Shown piece by piece: positions 8,756 to 16,908 of a stretch of DNA of 64,000 bases. The notes under the pieces were generated by a model. The model had not been told where the DNA came from and made no database searches. It was given only the letters and a program-made list of their open reading frames with translations. Source of the DNA: Reichenbachiella agariperforans (GTDB lineage: Bacteria > Bacteroidota > Bacteroidia > Cytophagales > Cyclobacteriaceae); contig NZ_FRAA01000002.1 of NCBI RefSeq assembly GCF_900142205.1, forward strand, positions 618,282-682,281. The letters are read 5' to 3'. Position numbers and translations under genes: made by a program. Each line of letters opens with the position of its first letter. Position 1 is the first letter of the stretch.

Positions 8756-9157
8756 ATGGATGCCATAAAAATTCAAATCCCTTCTCTATCGGAAAACATT
8801 CGCATAATCGAAAGTTTCATAGACAATGCCAAAGAGAAATTTCAGTTTGATGATGACATCTATGGTAACATTATGATCGCCGTGACCGAGTCTGTCAACA
8901 ACGCAATAGTCCATGGCAATCAATCCGACAAGGACAAAAACGTAGACCTATCCCTAACACTCGAAGAAAGTCTCATACGTTTCACCATACAAGATGAGGG
9001 TAAGGGCTTCAACTACGACAGTCTACCCGATCCTACAGCTCCTGAGAACATAGAAAAGCCCGGTGGTCGCGGCATCTTCCTGATGAAGAATCTTTGTGAT
9101 GAAGTCAAATTCGAAGATGATGGCAGACGTGTCGAACTTAGCTTTTATCTCGCCTGA
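8756..9157 (+). CDS. RsbW-like serine kinase / anti-sigma-type ATPase
   Basis: A 133-residue GHKL-type ATPase domain standing alone. The N box is VTESVNNAIVHGNQ, the G1 box DEGKGFNY and the G2 region GGRGIFLMKNLCDEV. This is the arrangement of anti-sigma-factor kinases such as RsbW and SpoIIAB, which bind sigma factors or phosphorylate STAS-domain partners. No STAS antagonist or sigma factor gene is adjacent, so the partner is unknown. Its stop overlaps the ybeY start (TGATG), so the two are co-translated. Confidence 0.85.
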   Translation: MDAIKIQIPSLSENIRIIESFIDNAKEKFQFDDDIYGNIMIAVTESVNNAIVHGNQSDKDKNVDLSLTLEESLIRFTIQDEGKGFNYDSLPDPTAPENIEKPGGRGIFLMKNLCDEVKFEDDGRRVELSFYLA

Positions 9158-9585
9158 TGAGTGAAATACAATTCTTCTACGAGGACATAGACTTTGAACT
9201 CACAAACGTTCAAAACATTGAGCAATGGATTACTCATACCATAACAGCCGAAGGGTATAGTTTGGAAGGTATCAATTACATCTTTTGCTCTGATGAATAT
9301 CTACTTCAAGTCAATATCGACTACCTCAATCACGACTACTACACAGACATCATTACATTTGACAACTCAGAAGAAGAGGGTAAAATAGAGGCCGATATAT
9401 TCGTGAGCATAGACAGGTGTCGCGACAATGCCCAGATACAGGATATCCCTTTCGTAGACGAACTGAGGCGAGTTATTATTCATGGCATCCTTCATTTGGT
9501 AGGGTACAAAGACAAAAGCGATGAAGACAAAAGCCTCATGAGACAAAAAGAGAATGCTTACTTATCTTTGCCGCAATTTCAATAA
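9157..9585 (+). CDS. ybeY: Endoribonuclease YbeY, rRNA maturation factor
   Basis: A 142-residue YbeY/UPF0054 protein. It shows YLLQVNIDYLNHDYYTDIITF and the metal-binding motif HGILHLVGYKD. The usual third histidine (GYDH in E. coli) is replaced by GYKDK; from memory this is common in Bacteroidota YbeY proteins, so it does not indicate decay. YbeY is a single-strand RNase needed for 16S rRNA 3' processing and ribosome quality control. It overlaps the upstream ATPase gene by one base and precedes mnmG. Confidence 0.92.
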   Translation: MSEIQFFYEDIDFELTNVQNIEQWITHTITAEGYSLEGINYIFCSDEYLLQVNIDYLNHDYYTDIITFDNSEEEGKIEADIFVSIDRCRDNAQIQDIPFVDELRRVIIHGILHLVGYKDKSDEDKSLMRQKENAYLSLPQFQ

Positions 9586-9598
9586 CTAAGAAATAGAA

Positions 9599-9614
9599 TG
9601 CTCCACGTGGAACA
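9599..9614. promoter_or_regulatory. parS-like site between ybeY and mnmG (first)
   Basis: TGCTCCACGTGGAACA is a near-perfect palindrome matching the parS form with C/G flanking the CACGTG core. A second copy lies 46 bases away in the same 89-base intergenic gap. Confidence 0.55.
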
Positions 9615-9644
9615 CTTTACAAACCCTTAGGGTTACAGATGTAA

Positions 9645-9660
9645 CGTTCCACGTGGAACA
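9645..9660. promoter_or_regulatory. parS-like site between ybeY and mnmG (second)
   Basis: CGTTCCACGTGGAACA differs from the neighbouring site at two positions and contains the perfect 14-base palindrome GTTCCACGTGGAAC. Two such palindromes in one short intergenic gap next to mnmG make a chance occurrence unlikely. An E-box-like operator for a regulator of mnmG is the main alternative. Confidence 0.55.
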
Positions 9661-9674
9661 CAATATAGAATACT

Positions 9675-11537
9675 ATGTTTCCAGAATACGATGTAATAGT
9701 AGTAGGTGCAGGTCATGCAGGTTGTGAAGCAGCAGCAGCGGCAGCCAATATGGGTTCGAAAGTCATGCTCATCACGATGAACATGAATACCATAGCACAG
9801 ATGTCATGCAACCCCGCTATGGGCGGAGTTGCCAAAGGTCAGATTGTTCGTGAAATTGATGCATTGGGTGGCTACTCTGGTATCATCTCAGATAAATCAA
9901 TGATACAATTCCGCATGCTCAACAAATCCAAAGGGCCAGCTATGTGGAGTCCACGTACTCAAAACGATCGAATGAGATTCGCAGAAGAATGGAGACTCGC
10001 ACTAGAACGTACACCCAACGTAGACTTCTGGCAAGAAATGGTTACAGGTTTGCTTGTCAAGGATAACAGAATCCAAGGCGTCAGGACTTCCATGGGAATA
10101 GAAATCAAAGGAAAATCAGTCGTGCTTACCAATGGGACATTCCTCAATGGTATCATACACATAGGAGAAAAACGCTTCGGTGGTGGACGAACAGGGGAGA
10201 AGGCTGCAACAGGAATTACTGAACAACTCATAGAACTAGGGTTCGAATCAGGTAGAATGAAAACAGGAACTCCACCACGCGTAGACGGTAGATCACTGAA
10301 CTGGAAAGTCATGGAAGAACAACCCGGTGATGAAGTACCTGGTAAATTCTCCTACTCAGATACTAAACCGCTCAAAGAACAACGACCCTGTCACATCACC
10401 TATACCAACAGTGAGGTACATGAAATCCTGAAGACAGGCTTTGAACAATCACCTATGTTCACTGGTAGAATCAAAGGACTAGGGCCAAGATACTGTCCAT
10501 CCATAGAGGATAAAATTAACCGGTTTGCTGACAGAGAACGTCATCAAATATTCGTAGAACCAGAAGGATGGGATACGGTAGAAATATATGTTAATGGATT
10601 CTCCACCAGTTTACCTGAGGATGTACAGTACAAAGCCATCACCAAAATACCAGGGTTCGAAACGGTAAAGATGTTCAGACCCGGCTATGCCATCGAGTAT
10701 GATTACTTCCCACCTACTCAATTAGACGCTACACTGGAGACTAGACTAATATCAGGACTATACTTCGCTGGGCAGATCAATGGTACCACTGGCTATGAAG
10801 AAGCAGCTAGTCAAGGATTAATGGCAGGAATCAATGCGCATAATAAGATCCACGAAAAAGACGCTTTCATACTTAATCGATCAGATGCCTATATCGGGGT
10901 ACTCATTGATGACCTAATTAACAAAGGTACAAATGAACCCTATCGAATGTTTACCTCCAGAGCAGAGTTTAGAATTCTGCTCAGACAAGACAATGCTGAT
11001 GTAAGGCTTACCCCTTTAGGACATCAGCTCGGTTTAGCATCACAGGATCGATTAGATAAAGTGCATGAAAAGCTATCGCAAACTGAAACTCTTATCAAAG
11101 ACTTGCAAAATCTAAAGGTCAAACCTGAAGAAGTAAATGGTCTACTCGAAGAAAAGAACTCCGCTAAGATCAAAGAGAAAGCGCCCCTGATCAATTTCAT
11201 ACGAAGACCAGAAATGGAAATCGAAGATCTCATTGATCTCAGTGATGAATTGAAAGATAAAACCAAAGGTCTATCATCAGAAATACTCCAACAAGCATCC
11301 ATCCTGATCAAGTATGAAACTTATATAGAGAAAGAAAAAAGTCTTGCTGATAGAATGGGAGATCTGGATAACAAAAAGATTCCCGCAGGTTTCAACTACA
11401 AAGAAATACCCGCCCTCTCAGCAGAAGCCAAAGAAAAACTATCAAACATACAACCCGCCAACTTAGGCCAAGCATCACGCATCAGTGGAGTCAATCCCGC
11501 AGATATATCCGTGCTCATGGTCTACATGGCTAGATAA
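9675..11537 (+). CDS. mnmG: tRNA uridine-5-carboxymethylaminomethyl(34) synthesis enzyme MnmG
   Basis: The 620-residue protein has the usual family length. The FAD dinucleotide-binding motif is at the N-terminus (VVGAGHAGCEAAAAAA), followed by CNPAMGGVAKGQIVREIDAL and PRVDGRS, with the MnmG C-terminal helical domain (NPADISVLMVYM). With MnmE it installs the cmnm5 group on the wobble uridine of certain tRNAs, using FAD, methylene-THF and glycine. mnmG (gidA) is often near the replication origin, and here a likely origin lies about 2.6 kb downstream. The next gene starts two bases after the stop, so it heads a three-gene operon. Confidence 0.97.
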   Translation: MFPEYDVIVVGAGHAGCEAAAAAANMGSKVMLITMNMNTIAQMSCNPAMGGVAKGQIVREIDALGGYSGIISDKSMIQFRMLNKSKGPAMWSPRTQNDRMRFAEEWRLALERTPNVDFWQEMVTGLLVKDNRIQGVRTSMGIEIKGKSVVLTNGTFLNGIIHIGEKRFGGGRTGEKAATGITEQLIELGFESGRMKTGTPPRVDGRSLNWKVMEEQPGDEVPGKFSYSDTKPLKEQRPCHITYTNSEVHEILKTGFEQSPMFTGRIKGLGPRYCPSIEDKINRFADRERHQIFVEPEGWDTVEIYVNGFSTSLPEDVQYKAITKIPGFETVKMFRPGYAIEYDYFPPTQLDATLETRLISGLYFAGQINGTTGYEEAASQGLMAGINAHNKIHEKDAFILNRSDAYIGVLIDDLINKGTNEPYRMFTSRAEFRILLRQDNADVRLTPLGHQLGLASQDRLDKVHEKLSQTETLIKDLQNLKVKPEEVNGLLEEKNSAKIKEKAPLINFIRRPEMEIEDLIDLSDELKDKTKGLSSEILQQASILIKYETYIEKEKSLADRMGDLDNKKIPAGFNYKEIPALSAEAKEKLSNIQPANLGQASRISGVNPADISVLMVYMAR

Positions 11538-11539
11538 CT

Positions 11540-12421
11540 ATGTACGAAAAAATTGATTCATGTCCGTCATGTAACTATCAGGAATTTACCAACCACATCA
11601 TCTGTGACGACCACTCATTGACACACGAGAGTTTCGCCATCATGAAGTGTAAAAACTGTGAACTTTTAATAACAAGTCCACGACCTAGCAAGGGAGCAAT
11701 TGGCAAATACTACCAGTTTGAAGATTATATATCACACACCAACAAAGCAACCAACCCTGTAAACTGGATTTATAAACTAGTTCGTAACCATACCATCAAG
11801 ACAAAGTTCAAACTAATACAAAGCCTATCTGATAAGGAAACAATACTGGACTATGGATGCGGTACCGCCCAACTGCTCAAATATATCAAAGAGCAGGGCT
11901 GGAAAGTAACAGGAATAGAACCGGATCAGAATGCCAGAACTATAGCACAGAAGAATATAGGAGATACAGTATTCGAAAATATCGATAAACTACCTGCTAA
12001 AAAATATGGTATCATCTCACTATGGCATGTATTAGAACACGTACATGACATCAATGAAACACTGCAAGCACTCAAACAACATCTATCCAAAAAGAGCCGT
12101 TTAATAGTCGCAGTACCAAACTCCGCATCTTATGATCAACGCTTCTATAAGAAGCACTGGGCTGCTTACGATGTACCAAGACATCTCTATCATTTCAATC
12201 AAGAGACGATAACGGCACTGATGAAATATAACGGCTATAAGCTCGAAGCAACCCATCCTATGAAATTCGATTCTTTCTATGTGAGCCTTCTGAGTGAAAA
12301 GTACAAAACAGGTCAATCAAATTATTTTAAAGCTTTTTGTATCGGATTGTTATCAAACCGATGGGCCAAAAAGAATAACCACAACTACTCCAGTATTATT
12401 TACATATTCAAAAAAGTATGA
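11540..12421 (+). CDS. Class I SAM-dependent methyltransferase with N-terminal zinc finger
   Basis: A 293-residue protein. Two CxxC pairs near the N-terminus (CPSC at 8-11 and CKNC near 38) look like a zinc ribbon. The SAM-binding motif ILDYGCGTAQLLKYI is near residue 103, with the acidic loop VTGIEPDQ and the post-motif SLWHVLEHVHD. The layout is that of the Methyltransf_23 proteins common in polysaccharide or small-molecule clusters. The substrate is unknown. It sits between mnmG (2-base gap) and the Big_5 lipoprotein (4-base ATGA overlap), so it is in one operon with them, although no functional link is evident. Confidence 0.82.
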   Translation: MYEKIDSCPSCNYQEFTNHIICDDHSLTHESFAIMKCKNCELLITSPRPSKGAIGKYYQFEDYISHTNKATNPVNWIYKLVRNHTIKTKFKLIQSLSDKETILDYGCGTAQLLKYIKEQGWKVTGIEPDQNARTIAQKNIGDTVFENIDKLPAKKYGIISLWHVLEHVHDINETLQALKQHLSKKSRLIVAVPNSASYDQRFYKKHWAAYDVPRHLYHFNQETITALMKYNGYKLEATHPMKFDSFYVSLLSEKYKTGQSNYFKAFCIGLLSNRWAKKNNHNYSSIIYIFKKV

Positions 12422-14160
12422 AACATATATTTCCCTTCGTCATTATCCTCATCGCCATATTCGTATATGCCTGTGCTAATCAAGGTACGCCTTCAGGAGG
12501 ACCTAGGGATACCATACCACCGCTACTTTTAGAAAGTAATCCCACAGACAAGACAATCAATTTCGATGGAAAAGAATTCTCCTTTGAATTCAACGAAAGA
12601 ATCAATGCGGATAAACTGAAACAAAAATTAATCATCACACCATTCACTGAGAACCCCTACAAATTCAAAGTGAAAAAGAACGACTTGTATATTGAATTCG
12701 AAGAAAAATTCGAAGACAGTACTACTTATACTTTCAATTTCGCCGATGGGGTAGTGGATGTAACAGAAAAAAATCCTGTAGAAAACTTTAGCATAGCATT
12801 CTCAACTGGTCCATTCTTGGATTCTATTAGTATTTCAGGACGTATTACCAACCTGTACACCAATGAGAACATAGACAAAGCCACCATTGCTGTTTACTCA
12901 ATCAAAGACACGCTGGACATACTTACAGGAAAGCCTCGATACTTTGCACAAACAGACACTTCAGGAACCTACCGAATCGAAAACATCAAAAATGGCTATT
13001 ATAAAATTTACGCATTCGAAGATGCCAACAACAATCTCAAATGCGAACCAGATGAAGAGTCACATGGATTTATACAAGATTCTGTAAACCTCAATACGAG
13101 CCAGGAGAATTTAGATATCAAAATACAGCTACTCAACATTACTCCCCTCAAAATGGTCAGATCCAAAAAAACAGGCCAGTACTTCGATGTACTCTACAAC
13201 AAATACATTGAGAATTATAAAATCAAAAAAGCCGATTCTACTAACCAATTAGATATTCCAATCAATAACATAATAAAAGGCAGAACGACACTACGCTTCT
13301 ACTACGACTCTCTCTATACCTATGATACAGATAGTTTGCAGCTCATCATATCTGCACAGGATACAGTGTACAATCAGATTCAAGACACAGTCTATATACA
13401 GTTCTCTGAGAGCAAAAGAAAACCTGAAAAACTAAACAGCAGTCTATTACCAACAGACAAATCCAATATTGATCCAACCTTCAATATGACTTTTAGCTTC
13501 ACTAAACCTATCACTCAATTCACAATAGATAGTATGACGTATCAATATGATACACTGTATAAATATACATTCGTAGATAGTGTTGCCACATGGAATGAAA
13601 ACAGAACAGAACTAACCCTAATCAACACGCTAGACAAATACTTCCTACAGCAGCAAGTAGATAGTCTCAGAAATACACTCATTGATACGACACAGCTCGT
13701 ATCAGACAGCATCGCATTAGACTCTATCACACAGTTCAAAGTCAACTATCTGAATAAGATTAAGACCGAGCAAGTCTACATGAATTTTCCACATGGAACA
13801 TTCATCACCATAGATCAAGATACCGTCGAACAATTCACCAGATTCTATTCCTTCAAAGATTCAGAAAACTTCGGAAAAGTATCTGGACAAGTCACAACAC
13901 AAGTGCCACAATACATACTGCAACTAGTCAATGACAAATACAAGGTTATTTCTGAACTACAGAATGCCAAGACTTTCACATTTAGCTATATAAAACCAGG
14001 CAAGTACACCTTTCGCATTCTGATAGATGACAATCAGGATGGAGCATGGGAACACGGCAGTATGTTGCAAAATCAACAGGAAGAATCCATTTATTTCTAT
14101 CCTGAACTATTCGATATACGTGCCAACTGGGAGATTGAAAATATAGAGATCACCTTCTAA
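12418..14160 (+). CDS. Lipoprotein with N-terminal Ig-like (Big_5) domain
   Basis: A 580-residue protein with signal peptide and lipobox YAC (Cys19). PPLLLESNPTDKTINFDGK followed by FSFEFNERI is the typical start of a Big_5 bacterial Ig-like domain, and a carboxypeptidase-regulatory-like beta domain follows (SGTYRIENIKNGYYKIYAFED). The C-terminal part has a second copy of the latter type (KPGKYTFRILIDDNQDGAWEHG). Proteins with this layout are very common in Bacteroidota, usually one per genome, with no known function. It overlaps the methyltransferase gene by four bases and is the last gene before the proposed origin. Confidence 0.82.
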   Translation: MKHIFPFVIILIAIFVYACANQGTPSGGPRDTIPPLLLESNPTDKTINFDGKEFSFEFNERINADKLKQKLIITPFTENPYKFKVKKNDLYIEFEEKFEDSTTYTFNFADGVVDVTEKNPVENFSIAFSTGPFLDSISISGRITNLYTNENIDKATIAVYSIKDTLDILTGKPRYFAQTDTSGTYRIENIKNGYYKIYAFEDANNNLKCEPDEESHGFIQDSVNLNTSQENLDIKIQLLNITPLKMVRSKKTGQYFDVLYNKYIENYKIKKADSTNQLDIPINNIIKGRTTLRFYYDSLYTYDTDSLQLIISAQDTVYNQIQDTVYIQFSESKRKPEKLNSSLLPTDKSNIDPTFNMTFSFTKPITQFTIDSMTYQYDTLYKYTFVDSVATWNENRTELTLINTLDKYFLQQQVDSLRNTLIDTTQLVSDSIALDSITQFKVNYLNKIKTEQVYMNFPHGTFITIDQDTVEQFTRFYSFKDSENFGKVSGQVTTQVPQYILQLVNDKYKVISELQNAKTFTFSYIKPGKYTFRILIDDNQDGAWEHGSMLQNQQEESIYFYPELFDIRANWEIENIEITF

Positions 14161-14542
14161 AACCTGTGGATAACTCGTGAAACCAGATGATAAAACCTGT
14201 GTACAAAAACCAATTAATCTTTGACACTTATGACAGGGTAACAATCCACATGAAACATTGAAAGTTCACTTGATCATATCCACAAAAGTCATCAAACGAT
14301 CAACATCACAATAAAGTAATCAACAAACTAACCAAAACTGTGGAAAACGTTATGAAAGACTAAACCTCAATGACTTACGATGTAGATAACATGTCGCTTA
14401 ACAATGAATATTAAACCAACAATAAACAACACATTCAAAAACGAGCACTTATCCACATATCCACGGAGGTAATAAATAATAATAGTTTATTTATAATCTA
14501 TTTATATATTGTAAGAGCGCAGAAAAGTGTGGACAAACGCAT
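14161..14542. other. Proposed chromosomal replication origin (oriC)
   Basis: This 382-base gene-free stretch contains two perfect DnaA boxes TTATCCACA, at 14165-14173 (- strand) and 14449-14457 (+ strand). Three boxes have one mismatch: 14276-14284 (+), 14339-14347 (-) and 14528-14536 (-). Weaker ones lie at 14198, 14242 and 14457. A 43-base tract of almost pure A/T (14471-14513) sits between the last two strong boxes and is a candidate unwinding element. mnmG and parS-like palindromes are close by, and G/C bias of the + strand appears to differ on the two sides. The absence of dnaA nearby is normal in many Bacteroidota. Confidence 0.75.
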
Positions 14543-16354
14543 ATGAAAAAATTCTTATCCATATTAGCCTTGATCATTCCGCTCACACTGGTGGCCCAGG
14601 ATGATCAGAATATCCAACTTGCCAATGAGTATTATCTCAATGGCGATTATGAGAAAGCAAAAGATCTATACGATGAGCTGGCCAAGTCATCGCAGAATAT
14701 TCCTAATATTCACAACAACTATCTGGATGTACTCCTATCACTCAATGATTACAAGGCTGCAGAGAAATATCTAAAAGTTGCGCTCAAGAGTTACCCATCG
14801 AACGTCTACTACCAAATCGATGAAGGAATCCTCTATACCACTACCGATCGCAACGATCAGGCTGATAAGAAGTACAAGATGTTGATAACTGAGATAAAAG
14901 AAAACGGATTTTTGGTGCGGACTGCTGCGCAGTATTTTATCAGCAAACAACTGGCCAATTATGCACTCGATACCTATATCGCTGGGAGACAGAGTTCTCG
15001 AAACAAACAGGATTATGCACTAGAGCTGGCCAACACCTATCGTGTGCTTGGCAAAAAAGAAGAGATGCTAAATGAATATCTCGTCTTCGCTTCGCTCAGA
15101 CCACAAAACCTAAGGTACGTCAAGAACATCCTTCAAAACTTACTACAAAGCGAAGAAGATATTCAGTATTTTCAAAATACTCTACTCGACAACATTCAGA
15201 AAAATCCAAGTGACAAAATGTATGCGGATCTTTTGATTTGGGCACATGTGCAACAAAAAGATTTTCATGGTGCGTTCATTCAAGCACGAGCAATCAATAA
15301 GCGGATGAACGAAAATGGCTATCGACTCATCAACATCGGTGAGATCGCATTGAAAAATGAAAGCTATGCGGATGCCGAAGAGATATTCACATACATCGTG
15401 GATAAGTTACCAGAGAGTCAGTACAACCTCCAAGCCCAAAAAGAACTCATACTTGCTCGACAAGAAAAAGTGAAACGAACTTTCCCTGTTGACAAAACAG
15501 CAATCCGTCAGTTAACCCATGACTATCATCATTTAATGACGAGAGTGGGTTTGAATCAAGAAACAATAGAGGCATATCGCCAAAAAGCATTGTTACATGC
15601 TTTTTATCTTGATGAAAAAGATTCAGCCATTCAAATCCTCAATGAAATCATAAGTATTCCACGTGTAAACGAAAAAATCAAATCATTGAGTAAGTTGGAT
15701 TTGGGAGATATTTACCTACTGATAGATCAACCATGGGAGTCTACACTACTCTACGCACAAGTCGAAAAAGCCAACAAATCAAGCAAAATAGGATATGAAG
15801 CAAAATTCAAAAATGCTAGGCTAAACTACTATATGGGAAATTTTGAATTGGCGAAGAGTCATTTGGATATTCTCAAAACCGCTACGACCAAAGAAATCGC
15901 TAACGATGCGATAGCGTTGAGTTTGCTCATTCAAAACAACACAGCGCTGGATACCTCTGACTTTGTCTTGAAGAAATATGCAGATATTGATCTGCTCATG
16001 TTCCAACACAAAACCGCTCAGGCCAAAAGGGCCTATCAACAAATGCTCGAGGATTATCCAGCACATTCGCTAGTCGATGAGATTCACTGGCAGCTTGCAC
16101 AGATTTATTTGAGTTCAGGAGAGTTTGACAATTCCATTTTGCAACTCGAAGTGATTCAGCTCAATTATGCTACTGATTTGTTCGGTGATGATGCGTCCTT
16201 CTTGGAGGGAAAAATTTTAGAAGAATATCTGATGGATAAGGAAGGGGCTATGGAAGTCTACAAAAATTTCTTGAGCGACTATCCCGGTAGTATCTATGTA
16301 TCAGATGCACGAAAGCGTTTTCGAAAGTTGCGCGGCGATAGCGTCTACCAATAA
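14543..16354 (+). CDS. Secreted tetratricopeptide-repeat protein
   Basis: A 603-residue protein with signal peptide MKKFLSILALIIPLTLVAQ and no lipobox. The mature part is all helical, with recognisable TPR units at both ends: AEYYLNGDYEKAKDLYDEL-like near residue 30, DYKAAEKYLKVALKSYP near 75, and HWQLAQIYLSSGEFDNSILQLEVI near 510. It ends in a YfiO/BamD-like stretch (FLEGKILEEYLMDKEGAMEVY). TPR proteins of this type act as periplasmic scaffolds; the partner is unknown. It begins next to the proposed origin, the most distal DnaA box being 7 bases before its ATG. Confidence 0.82.
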   Translation: MKKFLSILALIIPLTLVAQDDQNIQLANEYYLNGDYEKAKDLYDELAKSSQNIPNIHNNYLDVLLSLNDYKAAEKYLKVALKSYPSNVYYQIDEGILYTTTDRNDQADKKYKMLITEIKENGFLVRTAAQYFISKQLANYALDTYIAGRQSSRNKQDYALELANTYRVLGKKEEMLNEYLVFASLRPQNLRYVKNILQNLLQSEEDIQYFQNTLLDNIQKNPSDKMYADLLIWAHVQQKDFHGAFIQARAINKRMNENGYRLINIGEIALKNESYADAEEIFTYIVDKLPESQYNLQAQKELILARQEKVKRTFPVDKTAIRQLTHDYHHLMTRVGLNQETIEAYRQKALLHAFYLDEKDSAIQILNEIISIPRVNEKIKSLSKLDLGDIYLLIDQPWESTLLYAQVEKANKSSKIGYEAKFKNARLNYYMGNFELAKSHLDILKTATTKEIANDAIALSLLIQNNTALDTSDFVLKKYADIDLLMFQHKTAQAKRAYQQMLEDYPAHSLVDEIHWQLAQIYLSSGEFDNSILQLEVIQLNYATDLFGDDASFLEGKILEEYLMDKEGAMEVYKNFLSDYPGSIYVSDARKRFRKLRGDSVYQ

Positions 16355-16386
16355 CATTTCTTCTTGACAACTAATACCTTAACTAG

Positions 16387-16398
16387 TATGCGCGCATA
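16387..16398. promoter_or_regulatory. Palindrome TATGCGCGCATA, candidate MarR operator
   Basis: A perfect 12-base palindrome that is GC-rich in an AT-rich spacer, 46 bases before the MarR-family start codon. It overlaps the expected -33 region of the candidate promoter (TATCTTTA at 16411-16418). MarR-type repressors usually bind such palindromes near their own promoter, so autoregulation of the fad operon is a reasonable inference. Confidence 0.35.
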
Positions 16399-16443
16399 AC
16401 ATATTTTATATATCTTTAACATTGTTAGGTAGAAGTGTAAGAT

Positions 16444-16908
16444 ATGAAAAAGGAAGAAACGGTTGATTATCACATCAAAGTTGTTTGGCATGCGATTTCA
16501 AGAATGTATAATCAAGGAGGACTCGAAAAAGGAATTACAGCCTCATCTGGTTTTGTATTACTCAACATCGATATAGAAGAAGGCACGCCAGCGACCAAAA
16601 TCGCACCGTTACTCGGGATGGAAGCGCGCAGTCTCACACGTATGTTGAAAAACATGGAACAGACTGGGCTCATCTACCGAGAGAAGGACCCTAACGACAA
16701 ACGTTCCGTTAGAATCATGCTGACAGAAGAGGGAAAGAAAAAAAGGAGCTTTTCCAAAAAGGCCGTTTTGTATTTCAACGACAGTGTCCGCAAAAAAGTC
16801 TCGGACGAAAAACTCTCCGCATTTTTTGACGTGATGTCATCTATAGAAGAAGTCATAGAAGAAAACAGAAACATAGAACAACAAATAATTTTGATCGAAA
16901 ATGAATAG
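16444..16908 (+). CDS. MarR-family transcriptional regulator of the fad operon
   Basis: The 154-residue winged-helix protein has the MarR core: SSGFVLLNIDIEEGTPATKI, then LLGMEARSLTRMLKNMEQTG as recognition helix and IYREKDPNDKRSVRIMLT as the beta wing. It is the first gene of the beta-oxidation operon: its stop overlaps fadN by eight bases. By analogy with other operon-leading MarR proteins in Bacteroidota, it probably represses the operon and responds to an acyl-CoA or fatty acid, but the ligand is not shown by the sequence. Confidence 0.87.
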   Translation: MKKEETVDYHIKVVWHAISRMYNQGGLEKGITASSGFVLLNIDIEEGTPATKIAPLLGMEARSLTRMLKNMEQTGLIYREKDPNDKRSVRIMLTEEGKKKRSFSKKAVLYFNDSVRKKVSDEKLSAFFDVMSSIEEVIEENRNIEQQIILIENE

